This document shows positions 1 to 7,985 of a stretch of 64,000 nucleotides of DNA, one piece after another; within the stretch, counting starts at the first letter, position 1, and each line of letters opens with the position of its first letter. Both the position numbers and the translations under genes were made by a program. The DNA is from Sporosarcina sp. Marseille-Q4063 (GTDB taxonomy: Bacteria; Bacillota; Bacilli; Bacillales_A; Planococcaceae). A model generated the notes under the pieces. The model saw nothing but the letters and a program-made list of their open reading frames with translations. It had not been told where the DNA came from and did no database searches. The stretch is from assembly GCF_018309085.1 (NCBI RefSeq), contig NZ_CP070502.1:3777001-3841000 (forward strand), given 5' to 3'.

Positions 1-493
1 GCAAGTCAGCGTGCCAATCAATGATACAGATGATACGGGAACTTTGTTTGACGTCTTGTCAGAAGCTGGTGTAGATCTACTGAAAAATACACTTCCATCA
101 ATTCTAAATGAAACGAACGAACGAATTGTTCAAGACGAATCTCTTGTGACGTTTGCGCGTAATATTTCAAGAGAAGAAGAACGCATCGACTGGACAAAGG
201 GCGGTAAAGAAATTTATGACAAAATCCGTGGTCTACATCCATGGCCAGTCGCCTATTCTGTATTTCAAGACGCCAATGTGAAAATATGGTGGAGCGAAAA
301 AGTAGAAACCTCGTCCGATGCTGAACCCGGAACGATTATCGATATTGAAACTGATCGTATTATTGTAAAAACGGGTGATAATACCGGAGTAGCAATTACC
401 GACATCCAACCTGCCGGAAGAAAAAGAATGCCAGCTGAAGTATTTATCCGTGGAATCGGTGCGGCATGGAATAAAGGAGATCGGTTTGAATGA
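1..493 (+). CDS. fmt: Methionyl-tRNA formyltransferase, C-terminal part (5' end outside window)
   Basis: Transfers a formyl group from 10-formyl-THF to initiator Met-tRNA, for translation initiation. Only about the last 164 codons are present; the reading frame is open from base 2. The visible part covers the end of the catalytic domain (ISREEERIDW, then the GLHPWPVAYS segment typical of the family) and the C-terminal OB-fold tRNA-binding domain ending in AAWNKGDRFE. The stop overlaps the rsmB start as ATGA, as in B. subtilis. No promoter is visible before rsmB, so co-transcription is inferred. Identification is secure from the C-terminal motifs and the fmt-rsmB order. Confidence 0.95.
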   Translation, partial: QVSVPINDTDDTGTLFDVLSEAGVDLLKNTLPSILNETNERIVQDESLVTFARNISREEERIDWTKGGKEIYDKIRGLHPWPVAYSVFQDANVKIWWSEKVETSSDAEPGTIIDIETDRIIVKTGDNTGVAITDIQPAGRKRMPAEVFIRGIGAAWNKGDRFE

Positions 494-1842
494 CCAGGCC
501 AACTAAAAAAATATGGAACGGGAATGTGCGCGACGCAGCCCTTTCCATATTGATGGAAATAAACAATAACCAAGCTTATAGCAACCTTTTACTTCATCGA
601 ACGATAAAGAAATACAATATCGAAACAAAGGATCGTGCGCTATTAACCGAACTAACTTATGGAACTCTCCAACACCGAATGACCCTTGATTATTATTTAG
701 AACCTTTCGTTCGCGGGAAACTGGATGGTTGGGTACGTGAGCTACTCAGAATGTCGTTGTATCAAATTGTTTATTTGACCAAAATTCCACCTCACGCCGT
801 CGTTCACGAAGCAGTTGAAATTGCGAAAAGACGCGGCCACAAAAGAATTGCGCCGACAGTTAACGGAATTTTACGTTCCGTGCTACGTAAAGGCGTTCGG
901 TCGCTTGATGATCTCGAAGATGGCGTCGCCAAGATTGCCATCGAAACGAGTCATCCTAAATGGCTAATCGAACGTTGGATTGACTTGTACGGAGAAGAAG
1001 ACGCAGTTGCAATGGCGCATGAAAATAACAATCCAGCTTCAGTCACGATGAGAGTCAACACTGCAAAAACGACTGTCGATGAGGCGATTGCCGCGCTTAA
1101 GTCTGAAGGAATTGAAGTCCGACGCGGGGAAGTCGTTCCTGAAAGCTTGATTAGTGAATCAGGAAACCCTAGCAACACAGAAAGCTTTAAAAATGGACTC
1201 ATCACCATCCAAGATGAAAGTTCAATGTTGCCTGTTAATGCACTTGATGTAGAACCGGGTATGAAGGTGCTTGATATGTGCGCAGCACCCGGCGGGAAAT
1301 CAACCCATATCGCAGAAAAAATGAACGATGAAGGCGAAGTGTATGCGCATGACATTCACGAGCATAAAATAAAACTGATTCAGTCGAATACAGAAAGACT
1401 CGGTCTCCGTTCGATAATTCCCAAAAGCGGCGATAGTCGAGAGTTAGTAAACTTATACGGTGAATCATCGTTTGACCGAATTCTCCTTGATGCACCATGC
1501 AGCGGATTTGGCGTTATTCGAAGAAAACCGGAAATAAAGTATGTTAAAAATGAGAAAGATATTAAAGGTTTACTGACCATTCAATCAGAACTATTGGACA
1601 CTGCAGAAAAACTTCTAAAACCAAATGGTGTTATCGTGTATAGTACATGTACAGTTGAACATGAAGAAAATCGCGGGATGGTTGAAAGGTTTCTAGAAAA
1701 ACATCAAAATATTGAGCTGATTCCATTGCCGAATTTACATGAAAATGAAAAACTTTCGATTGAAAATGATACACTTCAAGTATTGCCTCAACACTTCGGG
1801 GGAGACGGTTTTTTCGTCGCAGCTTTTAGAAAAAAACTTTAA
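490..1842 (+). CDS. rsmB: 16S rRNA (cytosine-967-C5)-methyltransferase RsmB
   Basis: SAM-dependent enzyme that methylates C967 of 16S rRNA. At 450 aa it has the usual length. An N-terminal NusB-like RNA-binding region (about 1-130) is followed by the Rossmann methyltransferase domain. The SAM motif DMCAAPGGKS is near residue 262. The two family cysteines are seen: DAPCSG near 336 and STCT near 387, the latter the nucleophile in this family. The ATG overlaps the fmt stop. In B. subtilis the next gene is rlmN; here prpC follows after about 30 bp. Confidence 0.96.
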   Translation: MTRPTKKIWNGNVRDAALSILMEINNNQAYSNLLLHRTIKKYNIETKDRALLTELTYGTLQHRMTLDYYLEPFVRGKLDGWVRELLRMSLYQIVYLTKIPPHAVVHEAVEIAKRRGHKRIAPTVNGILRSVLRKGVRSLDDLEDGVAKIAIETSHPKWLIERWIDLYGEEDAVAMAHENNNPASVTMRVNTAKTTVDEAIAALKSEGIEVRRGEVVPESLISESGNPSNTESFKNGLITIQDESSMLPVNALDVEPGMKVLDMCAAPGGKSTHIAEKMNDEGEVYAHDIHEHKIKLIQSNTERLGLRSIIPKSGDSRELVNLYGESSFDRILLDAPCSGFGVIRRKPEIKYVKNEKDIKGLLTIQSELLDTAEKLLKPNGVIVYSTCTVEHEENRGMVERFLEKHQNIELIPLPNLHENEKLSIENDTLQVLPQHFGGDGFFVAAFRKKL

Positions 1843-1875
1843 GATATAAATAGACAAGATAGAATGGGGAGATGG

Positions 1876-2637
1876 ATGGTGCAATTTGAAGTTCTTTCAG
1901 ATATTGGGAAAAAAAGAACAGTGAATGAAGACGGCGCGGCGGTCTTTACACTTCCCGAAGGAATAACACTTGCGGTCATTGCAGATGGTATGGGGGGACA
2001 TCGCGGAGGAGATTTTGCAAGTTCAACTGCGATAACAGTACTCGAAGAGGAATTTATGAAATTAAAGGATCGAGAAATCGATCAAGAAATGGATTGGACT
2101 GTTTGGCTCAAAGAAACAATATTTCAAGTCAATCGATTCTTATTTAATTATGCAAAAGATCATGAGGAATACAAGGGAATGGGGACTACTCTTGAAGCAG
2201 CGATTATTAAAAATCATTCCTGCCATATTTACCATATCGGTGACAGTAGAGTTTATTTGATTGATCCTGAGGGAATACGTCAAATTACGGTAGATCATTC
2301 CTATGTAAATGTTCTTCTCGAAAGCGGGGAAATCACTAAGGAAGAAGCTGCTAAACACCCACAACGTAACTGGATTATGAAAGCCCTTGGATCTGAAAGA
2401 ACAATTGAACCCGACTATCATTCAGAAGTACTTGGAAAAGATAGCTATCTTCTTCTCTGTACAGATGGTTTAAGTAATAAAGTGGATGTAGAATCGATGC
2501 AAAGTATTATTTTATCGGATCGCTCACTGCGTGAAAAAACGGAAGCGCTCGTAAACTTAGCAAATAAATTGGGCGGCGAAGATAACATTTCAGTTATATT
2601 GTTAAAGCCTTCGGATGAGGAGGTGTCGGTCCTGTGA
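1876..2637 (+). CDS. prpC: PP2C-type Ser/Thr protein phosphatase PrpC (Stp)
   Basis: Metal-dependent phosphatase that removes phosphate from targets of the partner kinase PrkC. PP2C motifs are visible: ADGMGGH near residue 36, GDSR near 122, and GGEDN near 232, which supply metal-binding aspartates. The frame is open from an ATG at 1864, but GGGGAGA at 1867-1872 is a better ribosome site for ATG 1876, which also gives a family-like N-terminus (MVQFEVLSDIG). That start yields 253 aa. The gene ends in a 4-bp overlap with prkC (GTGA), which points to translational coupling. Confidence 0.93.
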   Translation: MVQFEVLSDIGKKRTVNEDGAAVFTLPEGITLAVIADGMGGHRGGDFASSTAITVLEEEFMKLKDREIDQEMDWTVWLKETIFQVNRFLFNYAKDHEEYKGMGTTLEAAIIKNHSCHIYHIGDSRVYLIDPEGIRQITVDHSYVNVLLESGEITKEEAAKHPQRNWIMKALGSERTIEPDYHSEVLGKDSYLLLCTDGLSNKVDVESMQSIILSDRSLREKTEALVNLANKLGGEDNISVILLKPSDEEVSVL

Positions 2638-4616
2638 TAGGCAAACGAATAGGTGGACGTTATGAAATATTGAAATTTATCGGCGGGGGCGGTATGTCGC
2701 GCGTCTATCTTGCACACGATATTATCCTCGATCGTGATGTCGCGATAAAAGTTCTAAATTATGACTTTTCAAATGAAGAAGAACTTAAACGACGTTTTAT
2801 GAGAGAGGCTCTTTCCGCTACAAGCTTAACGCATCCGCATATTGTTGATATCTATGATGTAGGAGAAGACGGCGATATCCATTATTTAGTAATGGAGTTT
2901 ATTGAAGGGCAAACACTGAAGGAATATATCAATTCCAATGGACCATTAGCACCTGAACAAGCTTTGCCAATTATGCGGCAACTTGTTTCCGCCATCTCAA
3001 ACGCGCATTACAACGGCATTGTTCACCGAGATATAAAACCGCAAAACATTTTGATGGATCACGATGGAAATGTGAAAATAACTGATTTTGGAATCGCAAT
3101 GGCATTAAGCGCTACCGCTTATACAAAGACAAATTCAGTTTTGGGTACCGTTCATTATCTGTCCCCTGAACAAGCGCGCGGCGGCATGGCAACGAAAAAA
3201 TCAGATATTTATTCTTTGGGAATTGTGTTTTATGAATTATTAACAGGGAAATTGCCATTCTCGGGTGAATCGGCGGTTTCAATCGCTTTAAAACATTTAC
3301 AAGAAGAAACGCCTTCTGTCCGAAAGTTATTTCCGACAGTTCCACAAAGCGTTGAAAATGTAATTTTAAAAGCGACAGCTAAAGACGCTGTTAGTAGATA
3401 TAGATCTGCAGATGAAATGCAAGATGATCTTGCAACAGTATTATCGCCCGAACGTGCAAATGAAGAAAAGTTTGTCAGTTCGTTTGATGATGAATCGACA
3501 CGTGTGATTCCCGCTATAACGGCAACATCCAAGTTCGATAATGTACAGCAAACAAAAGAAAATCAACCCGTAAACCCTGAAGTCGAAGAGGTTGTCGAAC
3601 CAGTCAAAAAGAAGCGGAAGAAATGGCCGATAGTCGTCGGGATTTTAGCAGGTCTTGCTGCAATTGCTCTGTTAATCGTGTTTCTACCTGGTTTATTGGG
3701 ACTTAATAAAATAGAAGTTCCCGATGTTAGCGATTATGACGAGAAAGAAGCAATCGATCTACTTGAAGAGAAAGGTTTTATTGTCGCAGAGGATAGAACT
3801 GAACAAACTTCTGATGAATTTGAAGCGGGAAAAGTCATTCGAACTGTTCCAGAAGCTGGTAAGGAACGAAGAGCGGGGACTGAAATTACGCTTTATATTA
3901 GTACAGGAAAAGAAGTCACAGAATTAGATGATTATACCGGCCGAGACATCGGGCAAGTTAAAGGTATTGTAGAAGAAGTGTTTAAATCAATTGAAATAGA
4001 AGAAGTTTTTGACGATGAAATACCAAAGGGAACAATAATAAAACAAGAACCTGAAGCAGGTAAAGAATACGTTTTAAGTGAAACTGATCTCGTCTTTACG
4101 GTAAGCAAAGGGAAAGAGATGCGAAAACTTGAAAATCTTGTTGGTTATGATGAACAGAAATTAGAGGAATATGCCAAGTCGTCTGGTTTAAACATAGTCG
4201 TGACTAGTAAAGAACATCACGCTACAGTCGGATCAGGCAGAATTATTTCTCAAGAACCAGCTGCTGATACAATGATGGAAAAAGGCGGCAGAGTTGAAGT
4301 TATCCAATCCTTAGGTCAAGAACAAAAGCCGATTAGACAATTAATCCAAACCGTAACCATTGAATATCTTCCTGAAGAACCTGAAGATGGTGAGGAAGAA
4401 GACCCTGAAGCAGAAAGAAAGCCGAATAGAATTCGGATTTATATCGAAGATCGTAAAAATTCCATGACTGATGTTTTTAGTGATTTCGAAATCACCGAAG
4501 ATACGCCGAGACGTATAACCATTGAGTTGGAAGAAGGTCAAAGCGGTGCGTATCGCATTATGCGTGATGACGAGCAGATTGCAGAAGAAAAATTCGATTA
4601 CGATGACGTTGATTGA
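2634..4616 (+). CDS. prkC: Membrane Ser/Thr protein kinase with PASTA domains, PrkC
   Basis: Eukaryotic-type kinase. In Firmicutes it senses cell-wall fragments and phosphorylates targets including translation and wall-synthesis proteins; in Bacillus it acts in spore germination. The protein is 660 aa. It has a glycine loop (GGGGMSRVY, about 18-26), catalytic HRDIKPQN near 131, DFG near 150, and a Lys/Arg cluster followed by one membrane helix (about 331-353). Three PASTA repeats follow (about 360-565), then a Glu-rich extracellular tail. The start is GTG, overlapping the prpC stop. The next gene, rsgA, also overlaps its end. Confidence 0.95.
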   Translation: MIGKRIGGRYEILKFIGGGGMSRVYLAHDIILDRDVAIKVLNYDFSNEEELKRRFMREALSATSLTHPHIVDIYDVGEDGDIHYLVMEFIEGQTLKEYINSNGPLAPEQALPIMRQLVSAISNAHYNGIVHRDIKPQNILMDHDGNVKITDFGIAMALSATAYTKTNSVLGTVHYLSPEQARGGMATKKSDIYSLGIVFYELLTGKLPFSGESAVSIALKHLQEETPSVRKLFPTVPQSVENVILKATAKDAVSRYRSADEMQDDLATVLSPERANEEKFVSSFDDESTRVIPAITATSKFDNVQQTKENQPVNPEVEEVVEPVKKKRKKWPIVVGILAGLAAIALLIVFLPGLLGLNKIEVPDVSDYDEKEAIDLLEEKGFIVAEDRTEQTSDEFEAGKVIRTVPEAGKERRAGTEITLYISTGKEVTELDDYTGRDIGQVKGIVEEVFKSIEIEEVFDDEIPKGTIIKQEPEAGKEYVLSETDLVFTVSKGKEMRKLENLVGYDEQKLEEYAKSSGLNIVVTSKEHHATVGSGRIISQEPAADTMMEKGGRVEVIQSLGQEQKPIRQLIQTVTIEYLPEEPEDGEEEDPEAERKPNRIRIYIEDRKNSMTDVFSDFEITEDTPRRITIELEEGQSGAYRIMRDDEQIAEEKFDYDDVD

Positions 4617-5524
4617 GAAGGAAGGTAATTTCTCTGGAAGGACAAATTAGAAAAGCGATTAGCGGATTTTATTATGTGGAAAATGATGGCGTAATCGTTC
4701 AATGTAAAAGCCGCGGTGTTTTTCGGAAGCGGGGCGTTCATCCACTAGTTGGTGACTTTGTTACTTTCGTTCCCGACGGTGCTAATGATGCGACGATTAC
4801 AGTTGTTCACGAAAGAAAAAATGAACTCGTGCGTCCGCCAATTTCAAATGTGGATCAAGCGATTCTCGTATTTTCAATCGTGGAACCAGACTTTAGTGCG
4901 CATTTACTTGACCGTTTTCTTACCGTTATTGAATCGTTTAAAATCCGACCCGTTATTTGTTTGACGAAAAAAGATCTGGCGAATGAAAAAGAGCTAGAGC
5001 AAGTTGAAAAAGCTGCAAAGTATTACGAGAAAATCGGTTATCAAGTCATGACGACCTTTATCGATGATGAAAATTTACCGGAAATGCTTAAACCAATTTT
5101 GAATGGAAAAACAACCGTGTTGGCAGGACAATCAGGTGTAGGGAAGTCTACATTATTAAATACTGTGCTTCCCTCACTTGGTTTAAAAACAGGCGTGATA
5201 TCAGAAGCCCTTGGCAGAGGAAAGCATACGACCCGCCATGTTGAACTATTAGAAGTCGCTGGCGGCCTCGTTGCGGATACTCCGGGCTTCAGTTCACTTG
5301 AGACTGACCATATCGAAAAAGAAGAACTTTCTCGCTACTTTGTAGAAATCGATCAAGCATCGGATTATTGTAAATTCCGTGGATGTTTACATTTTAATGA
5401 ACCGAAATGTGAAGTGAAGAAATTAGTGGAGGATGGAGAAATTGCAAAACATCGCTACGAAAACTATCTTTACTTTTTACAGGAAATAAGAGAAAGAAAG
5501 CCGAGGTATGAAAAACATGATTAA
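4613..5524 (+). CDS. rsgA: Ribosome small subunit-dependent GTPase RsgA (CpgA/YloQ)
   Basis: Circularly permuted GTPase that helps late 30S maturation; in B. subtilis it is a PrkC substrate, which fits the gene neighbourhood. An OB-fold precedes G4 (TKKD near 117), G1 (GQSGVGKST near 171) and G3 (DTPG near 221). A C-terminal zinc site follows (C-H-C pattern in CKFRGCLHFNEPKC near 252). The start is uncertain. A TTG at 4613 overlaps the prkC stop, but AAGGAAGG at 4618-4625 would suit an in-frame ATT at 4628, closer to the B. subtilis N-terminus. No in-frame ATG or GTG lies nearby. Confidence 0.94.
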   Translation: MRRKVISLEGQIRKAISGFYYVENDGVIVQCKSRGVFRKRGVHPLVGDFVTFVPDGANDATITVVHERKNELVRPPISNVDQAILVFSIVEPDFSAHLLDRFLTVIESFKIRPVICLTKKDLANEKELEQVEKAAKYYEKIGYQVMTTFIDDENLPEMLKPILNGKTTVLAGQSGVGKSTLLNTVLPSLGLKTGVISEALGRGKHTTRHVELLEVAGGLVADTPGFSSLETDHIEKEELSRYFVEIDQASDYCKFRGCLHFNEPKCEVKKLVEDGEIAKHRYENYLYFLQEIRERKPRYEKHD

Positions 5525-6185
5525 AATTGCACCTTCAATTTTGGCTGCAGATTTTTCAAAGCTTGCAGAAGAAGTACGGGAAGTTGAAAAAGCCGGAGCG
5601 GATCTTATCCATATCGACGTGATGGATGGTCACTTTGTACCCAATATTACAATGGGCCCAATCGTAGTGGAAGCGCTACGACCGGTAACATCATTACCGC
5701 TGGACGTCCATTTAATGATTGAAAATCCGGATGCTTATATTGAACAGTTTGCAAAAGCTGGAGCTGACTATATAACGGTACATGTTGAAGCATGTCCCCA
5801 TTTACATCGCACGCTTCAACTGATTCGGTCCACTGGGGTAAAAACTGGGGTCGTTTTGAATCCTCACACACCTGTAGAATCGATTCTTCATGTTCTTGAT
5901 AATGTCGATATGGTGTTATTTATGACGGTCAATCCAGGATTCGGCGGTCAAGCGTTTATTCATTCAGTTCTCCCGAAAGTAAAACAGCTGTCCACAATTA
6001 TTAAAGAACGGAATTTGGAGATTGAAATTGAAATAGACGGCGGAGTCGATGAAAATACGATCATTCCATGTGTCGAAGCAGGAGCCACAATATTAGTCGC
6101 AGGTTCGGCTATTTTCAATCAAGAAAATCGCGCTGAAGCTTTACAAACCATTAAAGCAGCTGGAGAAGGAGCTTTGCAAAAATGA
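5517..6185 (+). CDS. rpe: Ribulose-phosphate 3-epimerase
   Basis: Interconverts ribulose-5-phosphate and xylulose-5-phosphate in the pentose phosphate pathway. It is a TIM barrel of 222 aa. Metal and catalytic segments seen are HIDVMDGHFVPN (near 32), DVHLM (near 62), and EIDGGVDE (near 173). Two ATGs are in frame (5508 and 5517). GAGG at 5503-5506 is too close to the first, and MIKIAPSIL matches the family start, so 5517 is preferred. It overlaps the rsgA stop and is itself overlapped by thiN (ATGA). Confidence 0.95.
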   Translation: MIKIAPSILAADFSKLAEEVREVEKAGADLIHIDVMDGHFVPNITMGPIVVEALRPVTSLPLDVHLMIENPDAYIEQFAKAGADYITVHVEACPHLHRTLQLIRSTGVKTGVVLNPHTPVESILHVLDNVDMVLFMTVNPGFGGQAFIHSVLPKVKQLSTIIKERNLEIEIEIDGGVDENTIIPCVEAGATILVAGSAIFNQENRAEALQTIKAAGEGALQK

Positions 6186-6835
6186 AATATGCCGTTGTCT
6201 GTGCGGGGGGTCCTGAACATGAGGTTGCGGAATTATCCGGATTTCATGTGGATGAAACTGTTTTTATCGGTGCAGACAGAGGGGCGGTTCATCTACTCGA
6301 AAAGGGAATCACACCTAAAGAGGCGGTAGGCGATTTCGATTCTGTTTCACTAGAAGAATATGAAAAAATTAAAGAAGCAGTTAAAAATATTTCGAAATTC
6401 AATGCTGAAAAAGATGAAACCGATACTGAACTGGCGATTGAACGTGCGCTCTCCTATAATCCTGAACATGTATTATTAACGGGTGTCACGGGCGGCCGAC
6501 TTGATCATTCAGCGTCTGCATTACATCTTCTGTACCGATTACAAATTGAATATCCAAACATTTCATTTTCAATTATCAACCAGACAAATGAAATGTCGAT
6601 CCTTCTACCGGCTGTACATAAGTTGGTTCAAGACAATCGTTATCAATTTGTTTCATTTTTTTCTTTTGGCCGAAAAGTGACAGGCCTTACGCTTACTGGA
6701 TTTAAGTATGAAACAATCAATGAAACACTCGATTTGGGCATGACAAAGTTTACAAGTAACGAGACAGCTTCTCATATCTGTACTATCTCATTCCGCGGGG
6801 GCATATGCTTAATGGTAAGGAGTTCAGATGCTTGA
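6182..6835 (+). CDS. thiN: Thiamine pyrophosphokinase ThiN
   Basis: Transfers pyrophosphate from ATP to thiamine, making the cofactor TPP directly. The 217-aa length fits. Family motifs are GADRGAVHLL near 31, GDFDS near 50, KDETDTELA near 77, and GVTGGRLDH near 101, which form the ATP and metal site. The last third is the beta-sandwich thiamine-binding domain. The ATG overlaps the rpe stop. spoVM follows after 13 bp, as in B. subtilis. Confidence 0.93.
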   Translation: MKYAVVCAGGPEHEVAELSGFHVDETVFIGADRGAVHLLEKGITPKEAVGDFDSVSLEEYEKIKEAVKNISKFNAEKDETDTELAIERALSYNPEHVLLTGVTGGRLDHSASALHLLYRLQIEYPNISFSIINQTNEMSILLPAVHKLVQDNRYQFVSFFSFGRKVTGLTLTGFKYETINETLDLGMTKFTSNETASHICTISFRGGICLMVRSSDA

Positions 6836-6848
6836 AAGGAGTGGGGAG

Positions 6849-6992
6849 TTGCGGGTTTATACATTTACACTACCAAAGTTTGTGAGTGGTTTCGTCCGGA
6901 AATGTATCGTTATCTTTCGTAAAGATGAAAAATCTAAGCCATCGCCATCGAACAAGAAGAAGAGGAAGAAAAACGAAAAAATGCCAGGCTGA
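6849..6992 (+). CDS. spoVM: Stage V sporulation protein SpoVM, with long basic C-terminal tail
   Basis: Small amphipathic peptide that in B. subtilis recognises the curved forespore membrane and anchors the spore coat via SpoIVA. I read a 47-aa ORF from TTG 6849, with AAAGGAG at 6835-6841 as ribosome site. Its N-terminus (MRVYTFTLPKFVSGFVRK, then FRKD) aligns with the 26-aa B. subtilis peptide, keeping Pro9 and the final RKD. Where that peptide ends, this one goes on for about 21 residues rich in Lys, Ser and Pro. The stop lies inside the terminator stem. Location between thiN and rpmB is the canonical one. Confidence 0.85.
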   Translation: MRVYTFTLPKFVSGFVRKCIVIFRKDEKSKPSPSNKKKRKKNEKMPG

Positions 6993-7014
6993 AGTTTTTC
7001 AGCTTGGCATTTTG
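6982..7014 (+). terminator. Rho-independent terminator after spoVM
   Basis: TGCCAGGCTGAA (6982-6993) and TTCAGCTTGGCA (6998-7009) form a 12-bp stem with one G-U pair and a 4-nt loop, followed by T-rich sequence. It ends the prpC-to-spoVM run of genes. The spoVM stop codon lies within the left arm. Confidence 0.85.
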
Positions 7015-7073
7015 TTTCTCTGGGAAACTATAGAATTACGGACTGTGGAAATCTCCTAACATAGAGATTTCAC

Positions 7074-7188
7074 GTCTAGCTTCAGGCGCCAGCCCCTCGG
7101 GTCATAAGTAATCCAACTATGTGGCAAAGGACGCCACGTCGCTGGATTACTTATGCCTGTCGGGGCTAGACGGGCGCCTTCCGCTTTT
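7074..7188. repeat. Dispersed hairpin element, copy 1
   Basis: Begins GTCTAGCTTCAGGCGCC and ends with GGGCGCC then TTCCGC. Nested inverted segments are visible: AGGCGCC/GGCGCCT, AGCCCC/GGGGCT, a perfect 12-bp ATAAGTAATCCA (7104-7115) with TGGATTACTTAT (7143-7154), and GTGGC/GCCAC at the tip. A separate hairpin (GAAATCTC 7048-7055 with GAGATTTC 7064-7071) lies just before it. A diverged second copy is at 13517-13655. Repeats of this general type are common between genes in Bacillales; function is unknown to me. Confidence 0.8.
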
Positions 7189-7199
7189 GTTCTACAAAA

Positions 7200-7388
7200 T
7201 TAAACTCTTTGAACTTTACCTGATTTTAGAGCTCTTGCAGAAACCCAAACTCTTTTAGGTTTTCCGTCAACGAGAATACGGACTTTTTGAAGGTTCGCTC
7301 CCCATGTACGTCTGCTTGAGTTTAGTGCGTGAGAACGTGTATTTCCTGTACGGGCTTTACGGCCAGTGATTACGCATTGTTTAGACAT
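7200..7388 (-). CDS. rpmB: 50S ribosomal protein L28
   Basis: Large-subunit protein of 62 aa ([16 protein letters not shown]... ending SGKVQRV). The start is the ATG at 7388-7386, with GGAGGT on the minus strand (7400-7395) at normal spacing; the longer open frame upstream has no support. Only one cysteine is present, so this is the form without the zinc ribbon. It is the only minus-strand gene in the window and sits opposite yloU, the same arrangement as in B. subtilis. Confidence 0.97.
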   Translation of the reverse strand: MSKQCVITGRKARTGNTRSHALNSSRRTWGANLQKVRILVDGKPKRVWVSARALKSGKVQRV

Positions 7389-7448
7389 ATTTGTACCTCC
7401 TCGTAAATGAAGATTAAGCGATGCATTTCTTAAATTCGCATACAACTA

Positions 7449-7477
7449 AATTTATCACATATATGTCCCCATTGCAA
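7449..7477 (-). promoter_or_regulatory. SigA-type promoter for rpmB
   Basis: On the minus strand, TTGCAA (7477-7472), a 17-bp spacer, and TAAATT (7454-7449) preceded by TGA (an extended -10). It is placed about 60 bp before the rpmB start. No transcript data. Confidence 0.65.
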
Positions 7478-7604
7478 CCTATTTCGATGGAACTTTCAAG
7501 CTAAATACCTTTACATCTACTTTGAAAAGAAAATGCTTTCTTTTATTATTATGTGGAGTATAGTACAATAGGGTGAGTAAAACTAGGATGCGGAGGGACA
7601 CACT

Positions 7605-7967
7605 ATGTCAATCGAAGTATTAAACGAGTATGGCAAGATCGATATAACGAATGACGTTATCGCTCAAGTCGTTGGTGAATCTGCTATAGAGTGCTATGGT
7701 ATTGTAGGTATGGCTTCTAAGCATCAAATCCGAGATGGTTTAACAGAAATTCTGCGAAAAGAAAACTTTACACGCGGCGTCATTGTTCGAAATATCGGTG
7801 AGGAAACGCATATTGATATGCACGTTATAATTGGGTACGGAACAAAAATTTCGGAAGTTGCCTACCAAGTACAATCAAAAGTAAAATACACATTAAAGAA
7901 AACAGTGGGATTATCCGTAAAATCGGTTAATATATTTGTCCAGGGAGTTCGCGTAACGAACCTGTAG
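7605..7967 (+). CDS. yloU: Asp23/Gls24 family envelope-associated protein YloU
   Basis: A 120-aa protein of the Asp23 (DUF322) family. The N-terminus EVLNEYGKIDITNDVIAQVVG and the C-terminal VNIFVQGVRV are typical. Family members associate with the membrane or envelope and are linked to stress and envelope homeostasis; the exact role of YloU is not established. The ATG has GCGGAGGG upstream. It directly precedes fakA and the two are probably co-transcribed. A -10-like TACAAT at 7564-7569 is present but lacks a good -35. Confidence 0.9.
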   Translation: MSIEVLNEYGKIDITNDVIAQVVGESAIECYGIVGMASKHQIRDGLTEILRKENFTRGVIVRNIGEETHIDMHVIIGYGTKISEVAYQVQSKVKYTLKKTVGLSVKSVNIFVQGVRVTNL

Positions 7968-7985
7968 AAGGAGGAAATTATTTCA

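Noticed and set aside
3724-3927. Small overlapping ORF inside prkC
   Set aside because: Lies within the PASTA-coding region in another frame, with Lys-rich shadow composition and no SD.
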